A DNA stretch of 33,728 bases from assembly GCA_937957985.1 (NCBI GenBank), contig CALGOH010000022.1:1-33728 (forward strand), in the 5' to 3' direction. Position 1 is the stretch's first letter. Each line of letters opens with the position of its first letter. Source of the DNA: an uncultured Verrucomicrobiae bacterium (lineage in GTDB: Bacteria; Verrucomicrobiota; Verrucomicrobiia; Verrucomicrobiales; Akkermansiaceae). The notes under the pieces are model-generated. The model saw only the letters and a list, made by a program, of their open reading frames with translations, did no database searches and was not told where the DNA came from. Shown here in pieces: positions 19,509 to 26,982 of this stretch. Made by a program: the position numbers and the translations under genes.

Positions 19509-20408
19509 CTACTTCGTCACGATCCGCGCGTCGAACTCGATCAGGTCGTTGACCAGGTGGCCGGCGAGGCGGTGGAAGAATCGCGCCGAGCCGTAGAGGA
19601 CTCCCCAGCGGGTGCGATCGATGGCGAAACCGGCCTGCGCGGCAGGCCGGCCTTCGGGGGTGAGCCCGGCCGTCGCCATGAACTCGATCGGCTCGGTCCT
19701 GCCCCGCATGGTCAGGTCGGCCGCGATCTGGAGGTTGGGCGTGCCGGGGGCGGCGTTGGGCAGCGAGGCGGCGTCGGTGATGACGAGCCGGCACTCCGGA
19801 TGGGCCTCGGCATCGAGAAAATCGTGGTCGAGCAGGTGACCGACGAGCACGTCGTGCAGCGGGTCGCCGTCGAGGTCGGAGCAGCGGATCGAGCGCAGGT
19901 CGAAGCCCATCTCACCGCCGCTCAGCGTGCCGTTTGCGAAATCGAGGTGACCACTGGTGATATCGATCGTGCCAAGGTGCTTGTTGAGCAGGTTGCGGCC
20001 GAGCCACTGGAGCCGGCATTCGGCAAGGTCGAGTTCGCGGCGACCGTCGGGCGGATCGGGCGGTGCGGGAAGGGGTGAGCCTTCCTCGACCGGAAAACCG
20101 CCGGCTTTCCAGGCGGCGATGCCGCCATCGAGCACGGCGACGTCGGAATAGCCGAGGCGCTCGAGCTTTTCGGCGGCCATCGCCGCCTCGTGGCTTCCGG
20201 CACCGGCTCCGTAGAGGACGACCGGTCGATCCCGGTCAGGCGCGGTTTCCTCGAGGCGGCTGGTGAAGGAGACCTCGTAGACGCAGTTGTTCGCCGCTCC
20301 GGAGATGCGGGCGGCTTCGAAATCGTCGGCGAGGCGGACGTCGATGACGAGGGGGGCGACGTCGCTGTCGAGGCCGGCTTGAAGTTCGATGGGGGGTAGG
20401 GTCTTCAT
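19509..20408 (-). CDS. rhodanese-like domain fused to YceI-like domain
   Basis: 299 residues, two domains. Residues 1-110 have the rhodanese fold (LVIDVRLADDFEAARISGA ... VLDGGIAAWKAGGFPV). The active-site loop, normally Y-C-x-x-G-x-R-S, reads VVLYGAGAGSHEAA: the catalytic Cys is Gly, so sulfur transfer is not expected. Residues about 125-299 resemble YceI-family lipid-binding beta barrels (HLGTIDITSGHLDFANG, MGFDLRSI, LLDHDFLDAEAHPE, RWGVLYGS). YceI proteins are usually exported with a signal peptide; none is seen here, so this copy appears cytoplasmic. Upstream of metH on the same strand but separated by the hairpin element. The domain pairing may be a sensor or carrier; function unknown. 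Confidence 0.85.
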   Translation of the reverse strand: MKTLPPIELQAGLDSDVAPLVIDVRLADDFEAARISGAANNCVYEVSFTSRLEETAPDRDRPVVLYGAGAGSHEAAMAAEKLERLGYSDVAVLDGGIAAWKAGGFPVEEGSPLPAPPDPPDGRRELDLAECRLQWLGRNLLNKHLGTIDITSGHLDFANGTLSGGEMGFDLRSIRCSDLDGDPLHDVLVGHLLDHDFLDAEAHPECRLVITDAASLPNAAPGTPNLQIAADLTMRGRTEPIEFMATAGLTPEGRPAAQAGFAIDRTRWGVLYGSARFFHRLAGHLVNDLIEFDARIVTK

Positions 20409-20532
20409 AGGTCGGATGGTGGAGTTTCATGCAGAAATGACATCAAAAACGGCCTATTGTCACGCCATCGTGGTGGGAATTCGTGCCGGATTTCAGTTCG
20501 GCAAAGTGACGGTTGCGTGATATTGGCATCCC

Positions 20533-20991
20533 GTGAGCATTCGGATGTACATCATCGCGGCAGGGACCATAGGCAGCATTGTTGCTCAGGATTTTCCGAC
20601 GCGAGGGTTTGTTCCGCCGGCGTTCGAAACCCGTGACACAAACGAAAGCCAGGAGATCTCCGGCTCCGTTGAGGGAGGAACGAGGCCGCAGTCGAGATCC
20701 CGGAAGATCACCTACATCGCCGTGTGCGACACCCGGGACTGGAGCAACATCGAAGGGCAGGTGATCCAGGCCAGCATGCTGGCGTTCGACCGCAAGTCCG
20801 AGGTGGGCGACGGCAAGCCGCTGACGCTTGTGGAGAACGGCAGGATCCGCCTGTGGGTCAAGGGTCGGAAGACGGTGACCGAGTATCCGCTCTCGAAACT
20901 CAGCCCAGCGGATCGCAAGTTCGTCGAGGGCCTGATCGCCGAACGGAAAGCGGCGGCCGAGGCAAAGGCAACGGAAGGAGGAGAGCCGTAA
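20533..20991 (+). CDS. exported protein with SHD1-like domain
   Basis: 152 residues from a GTG at 20533 (an ATG at 20545 is the alternative). The N-terminus MYIIAAGTIGSIVAQ is a short signal-peptide-like segment. Residues about 65-140 resemble the SHD1-type beta domain common in Planctomycetes and Verrucomicrobia: RDWSNIEGQVIQASMLAFD, then GRIRLWVKGRKTVTEYPLSK followed by LSPADRKFVEGL. The tail is Ala/Lys/Glu-rich. A weak -10 (TATTGG) lies six bases before the GTG. Divergent from the rhodanese/YceI gene. The domain call rests on pattern; function unknown. Confidence 0.62.
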   Translation: MSIRMYIIAAGTIGSIVAQDFPTRGFVPPAFETRDTNESQEISGSVEGGTRPQSRSRKITYIAVCDTRDWSNIEGQVIQASMLAFDRKSEVGDGKPLTLVENGRIRLWVKGRKTVTEYPLSKLSPADRKFVEGLIAERKAAAEAKATEGGEP

Positions 20992-21099
20992 AGGCCGCCT
21001 GTTCTCTTGCCATGTCACTGAACTTCAGCATGCTGGGTTGAATCTGTAATTTCCTCCGGTCCCTTGATGGATTGGGATGCCCGCACTAATCTCCAGAAA

Positions 21100-21546
21100 A
21101 TGAAGAAGCATGTTTTCGTTGTCGTTGGTGGCACGGTGCTTCTCTTAGTCTTATCGGTTGTGGCAACCGTATCCCATAACCGATCCCTCCAGAGGGCTTG
21201 GCCAGCGAAGCAACTTGAGAACGCTACGACGGTAGGACGAGCGCTCACAGAATTCCACCGTTCATATGGAACCTACCCCGAGAATCTTTTCTCTCTGGTC
21301 GAAGGATCAACTGTGACTTATGAGGAGTTCCGCAATCTTCGTTTCAGCGCATCGCCAGGATCACAACCACAGGAGTGGCTCTACAACCGCCCGAAATCAA
21401 AGAGTGAAACCGCCATTGTAGCTCCAGATTGGGTGTTTCCATGGGATGGCCATTCTGGCTACCGGGTAACTGCTAGTGCTGACGGAGGCGGCGAGTTGAT
21501 CCTGGGCACCAAGGACTACAGGCTTCCCGAGTGGGTCGCCAAATAG
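21100..21546 (+). CDS. small membrane-anchored protein, pilin-like layout
   Basis: 148 residues from the ATG at 21100, giving MKKHVFVVVGGTVLLLVLSVV, one N-terminal membrane helix followed by a soluble domain. An earlier ATG at 21067 would add 11 residues. The part after the helix (ATTVGRALTEFHRSYGTYPE, then LLLG-like beta strands and DWVFPWDG) recalls the G-type pseudopilin-like proteins common in this phylum, which count residues in a helix before 'YP'. There is no prepilin peptidase site. Base composition is lower in GC than the neighbours, so it may be a recent arrival. Function unknown. Confidence 0.55.
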   Translation: MKKHVFVVVGGTVLLLVLSVVATVSHNRSLQRAWPAKQLENATTVGRALTEFHRSYGTYPENLFSLVEGSTVTYEEFRNLRFSASPGSQPQEWLYNRPKSKSETAIVAPDWVFPWDGHSGYRVTASADGGGELILGTKDYRLPEWVAK

Positions 21547-21658
21547 CGGGTGAAGAATGGATGATTGCGCATCACATTGAGCGCCATGAGGGTCGAGGCG
21601 GCCGAGTTTCGGCGTGCGCTTTTTCCTTGTGGGTTCAAGATCGCATCAGTTGAGACTG

Positions 21659-22102
21659 ATGCGATATTTCAGGACATTCAGGATCGCATTCCTGGGCGCG
21701 TGCGTTGTCGGCTGCGGCAGCTATCCGCGCGACTTCCGGGAGGCGGTGACGGATCAGGCAACGCCGCCGGTTTCCCCCGAAGGCCCATGGAAAGGCGAGT
21801 GGCGGAGCGAGGTGAATGGGCACCACGGTCCGCTGTGGTGCATGGTCGAGCGGGTGGACGCGGGCCATCACGCCTTCCGCTACCGCGCCGGTTGGGGAGT
21901 GATGAGCTTCGGTGACTACACGCATGTCGCAGCCACGCAATCCGACGGCCGCGGCGGCATCCGTTTCTCCGGCGAAATGGATCTTCCGGGAGGCGCCGGG
22001 ACGTACTCGGTCGATGGGCGTGTGACGCCGCGATCGTTCACGGCCCGCTACCGATCGGATCGTGGCGACCGTGGTGTGATGGAGCTGTCACGGCCGGATT
22101 GA
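21659..22102 (+). CDS. putative lipoprotein of unknown function
   Basis: 147 residues from the ATG at 21659. Signal peptide MRYFRTFRIAFLGACVVGC with lipobox VVGC, so probably lipid-anchored. The mature part is a beta-rich domain (GPWKGEWRSEVNGHHGPLWC, FRYRAGWGVMSFGDY, RSFTARYRSDRGDRGVMELS), resembling hypothetical proteins I recall from Planctomycetes and Verrucomicrobia. A GTG at 21614 would add 15 residues before the signal peptide and is disfavoured. Converges on the coiled-coil lipoprotein gene at 22169. Confidence 0.65.
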   Translation: MRYFRTFRIAFLGACVVGCGSYPRDFREAVTDQATPPVSPEGPWKGEWRSEVNGHHGPLWCMVERVDAGHHAFRYRAGWGVMSFGDYTHVAATQSDGRGGIRFSGEMDLPGGAGTYSVDGRVTPRSFTARYRSDRGDRGVMELSRPD

Positions 22103-22122
22103 CCGCCATCCCGGACTCCGCC
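22078..22122. repeat. copy 1 of a dispersed intergenic repeat
   Basis: About 75% identical by eye over 45 bases to 23536-23580 (both begin GATGGAGCT and share GACCGCC and CCCCGCC-like ends). This copy runs across the 3' end of the 21659-22102 gene, providing its last codons and stop. Confidence 0.45.
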
Positions 22123-22127
22123 GGCAC

Positions 22128-22141
22128 GGTTCGGGCGAACC
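22128..22141. terminator. hairpin between convergent genes
   Basis: GGTTC-GGGC-GAACC, a five-pair stem in the 66-base gap between the stops of the lipoprotein gene (plus) and the coiled-coil gene (minus). No T-run, so termination is only suggested by position. Confidence 0.3.
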
Positions 22142-22168
22142 CCGTCTGCTCTTGTGCGAGAGTTTGGC

Positions 22169-23470
22169 TCAGTCGTCCAAGGCCGCCAAGCGCTTGGCCA
22201 GGGAGGCGTTCGCCTCTTCGCGCCATTTCCGCGATCTCACCGCGGCGGCGGCATTCGCCGGGGAGAAGCTGGTGCGCGACAGCTCGTTCGACTGGCTTTG
22301 GGCCAAACGCTGGGCCGACTCGTACACGCCGCGGATTCGTTTTCCCAGATCGGCCTCGGACATGCGGCTGGCGTTCTCCTCGAGCCACGGACCGAAATCG
22401 CCCAGCGACTTCACCACCGAATTCGTCTTGTGCTCTGCGAATACCTCCTCGGGACTCGCCCGGCCGGGCAGGCTGCCGTAAACGATCCCGCCCGCCGAAA
22501 TGTGGGTGGCGGCGAAGGCATGCACCAGGCGGGTCATTTCGTCGGCGTCCGCAAGCACCCGGGCTTCCTTGAGGAAGGTGCCGATCGGGATGGCCGACCA
22601 GTCGGTCCTGCCATCGAGACGGACCATCCCGTTCACCTGCCCGCGGTCGAGGTCCGGCCACAAGGTAGGTTCATCGCCTGAGGTGGCGACCACGACGCCG
22701 ATCAACTCGCCGGTGTCGGCATGGAACACCGGCGAACCGGCGGGGCAATCGGCGATGCGCCGGTCGATCCTGAGTCCGTCGTTGTCGAGCGAGGCCCTGC
22801 CCTCGACGAGATCGCCACCCGCCGCGAAGCAAAGCACCGTCGTGCTGCGCTCGATCTTCGAGCCGGCGCCCGCCGGGGCCACGCCCTCGACTCCGTCTTC
22901 GACGACCTCGAGGCGGACCAGGCTGGCCCCGCGCGCCACCTCGAACGCACCGAAGCGCTTCAGCGAAGTGCCGCCTTTGGTGGCGATCTCGAGCTGATTG
23001 TTCCCCTCGATGATCTCGCGCCCACAGTAGATCCACGTCTTGCCGCCCTCGGTCACCAGGATGCCCACTCCCGTCCGGCGGTCGCCGACGATATCGACCA
23101 TCCGGTCGCGCGCCTCGAGCGCGTCTTGTTTCGCGGATTCCCGGAGCTCGCCGGCATCCGGCTTCTCGGCCTCGGCTTGCTGGACGGCCTCCTCCTTGCG
23201 GCGGTAGCCCTCGAGATCGTGCATGGCCTTCCGTAGATCGTTCCTCGCCGCACGAAGCTCGGCATTGAGCCCGGCGACCTCGTTCTGGGACTCCTTGAGC
23301 TTCTCCCGAAGTTCGGTCGAGCGCTTCTCGTGGTAGTCGAGGTCCTTGCGGACCTCCGAAAGCTGGTCGTTCAGCTCCTCGATTTCAGCCGTCCGGTCTT
23401 CATTGCAGCCGACGAATGCGAACAGGGCGGCGCCACTCGCGAGGCACCGGGCGAGGGGAGGCATGGGCAT
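22169..23470 (-). CDS. coiled-coil lipoprotein with inactive-looking trypsin-fold domain
   Basis: 433 residues from the ATG at 23470, which has a GGAGG eight bases upstream (an ATG at 23476 is too close to it). The signal peptide ends in FVGC (C22), so a lipoprotein. Residues 26-95 form a heptad-rich coiled coil. Residues about 140-290 look like a trypsin-like serine protease barrel (TGVGILVTEGGKTWIYC at the start; CPAGSPVFHADTGELIGVVV at the strand that usually carries GDSGGPlf). No TAAHC-like His segment is visible and Ala replaces Ser in the nucleophile position, so it is probably a pseudo-protease. The C-terminal 130 residues are helical. Likely an envelope scaffold; role unknown. Confidence 0.72.
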   Translation of the reverse strand: MPMPPLARCLASGAALFAFVGCNEDRTAEIEELNDQLSEVRKDLDYHEKRSTELREKLKESQNEVAGLNAELRAARNDLRKAMHDLEGYRRKEEAVQQAEAEKPDAGELRESAKQDALEARDRMVDIVGDRRTGVGILVTEGGKTWIYCGREIIEGNNQLEIATKGGTSLKRFGAFEVARGASLVRLEVVEDGVEGVAPAGAGSKIERSTTVLCFAAGGDLVEGRASLDNDGLRIDRRIADCPAGSPVFHADTGELIGVVVATSGDEPTLWPDLDRGQVNGMVRLDGRTDWSAIPIGTFLKEARVLADADEMTRLVHAFAATHISAGGIVYGSLPGRASPEEVFAEHKTNSVVKSLGDFGPWLEENASRMSEADLGKRIRGVYESAQRLAQSQSNELSRTSFSPANAAAAVRSRKWREEANASLAKRLAALDD

Positions 23471-23535
23471 CTTCATGACCTCCCATCCTGACCATCCGGC
23501 GCCGCGACTCAAGCCGCCAAAGCGTGGGGCGGCGA

Positions 23536-23580
23536 GATGGAGCTTTACCGCCCGGAATGACCGCCTCCCTGGACCCCGCC
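23536..23580. repeat. copy 2 of a dispersed intergenic repeat
   Basis: Partner of 22078-22122. Lies in the 177-base gap between the coiled-coil lipoprotein gene and the nagD-like gene; the rest of that gap shows no gene. Confidence 0.45.
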
Positions 23581-23647
23581 ATCCACGGTGTGCGCTTTCT
23601 TGGGGAGGAGCGCGCCGCCGGTGGCCGGACCCATGAGTGGGGGGAAA

Positions 23648-24445
23648 TCAGGCGGTCATGCGGAGGCGGGCTCCACGGAAGAGTTCGTCGGGAAGATGGG
23701 CCACGCTTTCCGCGACGTAGTCCGGCCGGTAGGCGTAGTGGGAGATCTCCTCCTCCGAAGTGTGGCCGGAGAGGACGAGGACGGTGGTGTAGCCCATCTG
23801 CACGCCGCCGAGCACATCGGTGTACATGGTGTCCCCGATCATCACCACCTCGTCGGTGCGGAGGTTCAGCTCCTTCCGGGCGAAGCGCATCATCACCGGA
23901 CTCGGCTTGCCGACCGAGAAGGCCTCTCGGCCGGTCGCCTTCTCGATCATCGCGACGATCGCCCCGCAACCGGGGCGCACGCCGGACTCGGTCGGGCAGC
24001 GCGAGTCCATGTTGGTGGCGATCAGGCGCGCTCCTTTTTCGACCAGCCGCGTGGCGCGCTCGAGCATCTCGAAGTTGATGGTGCGTCCCTCGCCGACGAC
24101 CACGAAATCGACATCGTCATCGGCCACGGTGAAGCCGTTGATGTGCAACGCGTGGGACAGGCCGTTCTCGCCGAGCACGAACGCGGTGCCACCCGGGCAC
24201 TGGGCGGCGAGGAAGCGGGCGGTCGCCATCGCGCAGGTGAAGACCTCGTCGTCCGAGGCGTCGATGCCGAGCCGCCGCAGTTTGAGGGCGACGTCGCGGC
24301 GGGTACGCTGGCTGTTGTTGGTGAGGAAGAGGAACGGATGCCCCTCCGATCTGAGATATTCGATGAAGCGATCCGCGCCGGGCACCAACTGGTTGCCGCG
24401 GTAAATCACTCCGTCCATGTCGAGCAGGAAGCCGGGTGTCTTCAT
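23648..24445 (-). CDS. nagD: HAD-IIA sugar phosphatase, NagD-like
   Basis: 265 residues. HAD motif I LLDMDGVIYRG with nucleophile Asp and acid/base Asp, motif II FLTNNSQRTR (type IIA cap follows), Lys in the VGKPSPVMM motif III, and motif IV VMIGDTMYTDVLGG. Members dephosphorylate small sugar phosphates, nucleotides or glycolytic side products; the substrate of this one is not evident. The ATG at 24445 gives MKTPGFLLDMDGV. It sits between coiled-coil envelope genes on the same strand, 153 bases after the nearest one, so its link to them may be incidental. Confidence 0.9.
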   Translation of the reverse strand: MKTPGFLLDMDGVIYRGNQLVPGADRFIEYLRSEGHPFLFLTNNSQRTRRDVALKLRRLGIDASDDEVFTCAMATARFLAAQCPGGTAFVLGENGLSHALHINGFTVADDDVDFVVVGEGRTINFEMLERATRLVEKGARLIATNMDSRCPTESGVRPGCGAIVAMIEKATGREAFSVGKPSPVMMRFARKELNLRTDEVVMIGDTMYTDVLGGVQMGYTTVLVLSGHTSEEEISHYAYRPDYVAESVAHLPDELFRGARLRMTA

Positions 24446-24598
24446 GCCGGAGGGGCAGCGGCAATCGTGCCATCCCCATGGATCGGAGGCGCTTTTGCCG
24501 AAACGGTCACACGAACGCAGAAATCCGGTCGGACGTCCGGAAATTCGCGGTCATATCATGAGATTGGCCCGCGGTCTGCGCGACTGGCAAGGGGTCGG

Positions 24599-25573
24599 CT
24601 AGCGATTCTGGTCCCGCAGCAGGGGATCGCCGGGGGAATCCCTGGCGAGGTCCGAACGGGCTTCGAGATAGAGACGGCGGGCCTGGCTGGCCGCCCGGTC
24701 CATGCGAAGGGCCCGTTCCTGCCAGGTCTCGAGGCTGCCGGGAACCGAGCGTTCCGAACTGTAGGATTTCGAGCGGGCGATGGATGCTTCGCGTGAGGCC
24801 TCGAGATAATCCGCGCGGTAGCGGATCACCCGCGACCGGGCGTCGTGGATCCGTTGTTGAAGTTCCACGTCTTCTTCAACGGAGGCCTTTTCCAGCTCCC
24901 TTCCATTCCCCGATTCGGGCGATGGATGGGATCGCCGGGAATCCGGAGTTCTTTCCTCGACGGTCCGCTCGGAAGGAGAATCCGCGACCTGAAGCAGGGG
25001 GCTCCATTGCAGGCGCTCTTTCCAGTCCTGGGGGAGGTCGGTGTAGCGCAGCTTCGCCCCGCCATGGGCGTGGCGGATTCGCAGGCCTTCGTCGTCGTGT
25101 CCCGTGATCTTGACCTTCGAGTAGCTGGTCCCGTCGACCAGGGTGAAGGAATCGAAGGTCTCGCCGACCAATTCCTCGCGGGCTCTTTCGTGGTAGCGAA
25201 TCCGATAGTCGCGGCTCGCGGTTTGCAGCTTCTCGATGGTTTCCCGGGCCTCCGAAATGGCGTTCTCCGCCGCCCGGCGCTGCTGGCGGCGTTCGGTCCG
25301 GATGCCGGACAATTCGGCAAGCCGCGCGTCGTGGTCGCTGGCCTCCAGCCGCTCCTCCAGTTGGCGAACCAGCGTTTCGCGCCGAATCTCGAGATCCTCG
25401 AGTTTGGCTTCCTGCCTGGCGATCTCGACCTCGAGTCGAAGAACGTCCCCGTCGGTGGATGCCGTACGGTTGTCGATCAGCAGCGAGACGATGATTCCCG
25501 CGAAAACCAGGGCGATGATGCCGCCGACGATTCCGAAGAGCCAACCGTGATCCTCCTGTTCGAAAGCGCCCAT
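24599..25573 (-). CDS. membrane-anchored coiled-coil protein A with IRH beta domain
   Basis: 324 residues. Membrane helix at about 11-33 (GIVGGIIALVFAGIIVSLLI), long coiled coil 43-125, then a compact beta domain at 137-190 (TSYSKVKITGHD, GLRIRHAHGGAKLRYTDLP), then a Ser/Pro-rich linker and a second helical region. The beta domain aligns with those at residues 136-190 of the 25593-26609 protein and 118-172 of the 26983-27876 protein; I-R-H is identical in all three. Last gene of a four-gene run with gaps of 12-22 bases. I do not know a described function; a periplasmic scaffold is an inference. Confidence 0.75.
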   Translation of the reverse strand: MGAFEQEDHGWLFGIVGGIIALVFAGIIVSLLIDNRTASTDGDVLRLEVEIARQEAKLEDLEIRRETLVRQLEERLEASDHDARLAELSGIRTERRQQRRAAENAISEARETIEKLQTASRDYRIRYHERAREELVGETFDSFTLVDGTSYSKVKITGHDDEGLRIRHAHGGAKLRYTDLPQDWKERLQWSPLLQVADSPSERTVEERTPDSRRSHPSPESGNGRELEKASVEEDVELQQRIHDARSRVIRYRADYLEASREASIARSKSYSSERSVPGSLETWQERALRMDRAASQARRLYLEARSDLARDSPGDPLLRDQNR

Positions 25574-25592
25574 CGAGTTCCGGGAAGCGGGA

Positions 25593-26609
25593 TCAACCCG
25601 TTTCGTTCTGCTTTGCCTTCTTCCGCTTCACTTCCTCCTCGATCGTGCGGATCTCGGCCTCCATTCCCGCAATCTCCCGATCGAGGGCCGAAGCCTCGGC
25701 GCTGAGGGCGGGACCCTGTTGGCGGGCGCGGCGAAGCTTGCTTTCGAGTTGGCTGATCTGGGCGCGAACCTGGGGGGCGTTGCTGATGCCCCCGGTTGCC
25801 GCCTTCTGTTGTTCGATCAGGAGTTCGTTGTGCTTCATCTCGATCGCCTGCTGGATCTCCGGGATGGCGTCCTGGGCGCGGGCGCTGAGGCGGCGGGCGT
25901 CGTTCCGTTTCTTTTCCAGCTCCGAGAGACGGTGCCTGAGGGTCTGGATGCGATGGAGCGCCTCGCCCTGGTCGGCGTGCCTCGACTGCTGTTCTCTCGC
26001 GGTCGCTTCGGCGGCGAGCTGCTGCGCCCGTTCGCTGTCGTCCAGTTGCAAATAATCCTGCAGGTCTTCCGGAAGGGTATCGAGCGCGACACCGGTGATG
26101 CCTCCCTGATGGCGGATCTGCATGCGCACGGGGTCGATGTCGGTGATCCTGACCTTGGTGTAGGTCTTGTCGTCGGTGGTCTTCAGTTCATCCATCTCGC
26201 GGCCGACCATCGTGGCCCTGGCGGACTCCCGATAGGCCTGCTTGTACTTGGCGACCGATTCCTCGAATTCGGCGATTTCGTCCTTCAGGCTGGCGACTTC
26301 TTGCTGGAGCTTCTCGCGGCGGCTTAAGGCGATGTCCCGCTGGGTCGTGGCCGCCCGCAGGTCACTGGCGATCTTCTTGAAGTCCTTCGTGGCCTCGAGC
26401 TTCAGGCGGTTCGAACTCAGGCGTTGCCCGAGGCTCGTGATCTGCCGCGCGTCGTCTTCAATGATGGATTCAAGGGTCTGTCCGCCGCCCTGGAAGCGCT
26501 CGTCGAAGACGAAGAAATAGAGTGCGCCGAAGCCCAGCAGAACGACGAGGGCCATCAGCGTGCCGATGAGGCCGGGTCCCCGGCTGCTCGTGAATAGATC
26601 GGTACCCAT
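25593..26609 (-). CDS. membrane-anchored coiled-coil protein B with IRH beta domain
   Basis: 338 residues. Membrane helix at about 12-34 (LIGTLMALVVLLGFGALYFF), coiled coil about 45-130, beta domain 136-190 (KTYTKVRITDIDP, MQIRHQGGITGVALDTLP), then a second, long coiled coil to the end (KHNELLIEQQKAA, IEEEVKRKKAK). It is the closest in layout to protein A. Start ATG 26609; it lies 12 bases after the stop of the small lipoprotein gene, so they are very probably co-transcribed. The two coiled coils flanking a beta core suggest an extended dimer. Confidence 0.75.
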   Translation of the reverse strand: MGTDLFTSSRGPGLIGTLMALVVLLGFGALYFFVFDERFQGGGQTLESIIEDDARQITSLGQRLSSNRLKLEATKDFKKIASDLRAATTQRDIALSRREKLQQEVASLKDEIAEFEESVAKYKQAYRESARATMVGREMDELKTTDDKTYTKVRITDIDPVRMQIRHQGGITGVALDTLPEDLQDYLQLDDSERAQQLAAEATAREQQSRHADQGEALHRIQTLRHRLSELEKKRNDARRLSARAQDAIPEIQQAIEMKHNELLIEQQKAATGGISNAPQVRAQISQLESKLRRARQQGPALSAEASALDREIAGMEAEIRTIEEEVKRKKAKQNETG

Positions 26610-26621
26610 GGTGATTGCTTG

Positions 26622-26960
26622 CTATCGGATGGGATACTCCCGCTTGTACTTATCGAACTCCTGCTCCATCGTCCTCCTCTTTTCACGGAGATCGCTGATC
26701 GTGGTGTCCAGCTCCGCGATCTGGGCCTCCTCCTTGCGGATTTCGCCCTGCATTTCCGCAAGTTCGGCGCTCCGGTCCTTCGGCGCGCGAGCGAGCTTCT
26801 CGCGAAGGAGTTGAAGCTCACCCTCAAGGCGCCGGATCTCCGCCTTCTGCTGCTCGCTCTTCCGCACGAGTTCCGGGTCTTCACCACAACCGGTGAAGAG
26901 CCCCAGACCGAGCAGGAGCAAGGAGTATCGGGCGGTTCTGGGAAGTCGGTTCGACATCAT
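26622..26960 (-). CDS. small coiled-coil lipoprotein
   Basis: 112 residues from the first of two adjacent ATGs (26960; second 26957). Signal peptide with lipobox FTGC (MSNRLPRTARYSLLLLGLGL then FTGC), then an uninterrupted coiled coil (ELVRKSEQQKAEIRRLEGEL ... EEAQIAELDTTISDLREKRR). It lacks the beta domain of its neighbours. It resembles a Lpp/Braun-lipoprotein-like rod in layout only, not in sequence. Second gene of the run starting at 27876. Probably a partner of the anchored coiled-coil proteins. Confidence 0.7.
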   Translation of the reverse strand: MMSNRLPRTARYSLLLLGLGLFTGCGEDPELVRKSEQQKAEIRRLEGELQLLREKLARAPKDRSAELAEMQGEIRKEEAQIAELDTTISDLREKRRTMEQEFDKYKREYPIR

Positions 26961-26982
26961 GGTAGCGGAAACGGGAAGGGCT

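Noticed and set aside
24530..24539. CGGACGTCCG palindrome upstream of nagD
   Set aside because: Ten bases, GC-rich and isolated; no promoter nearby to make it an operator.
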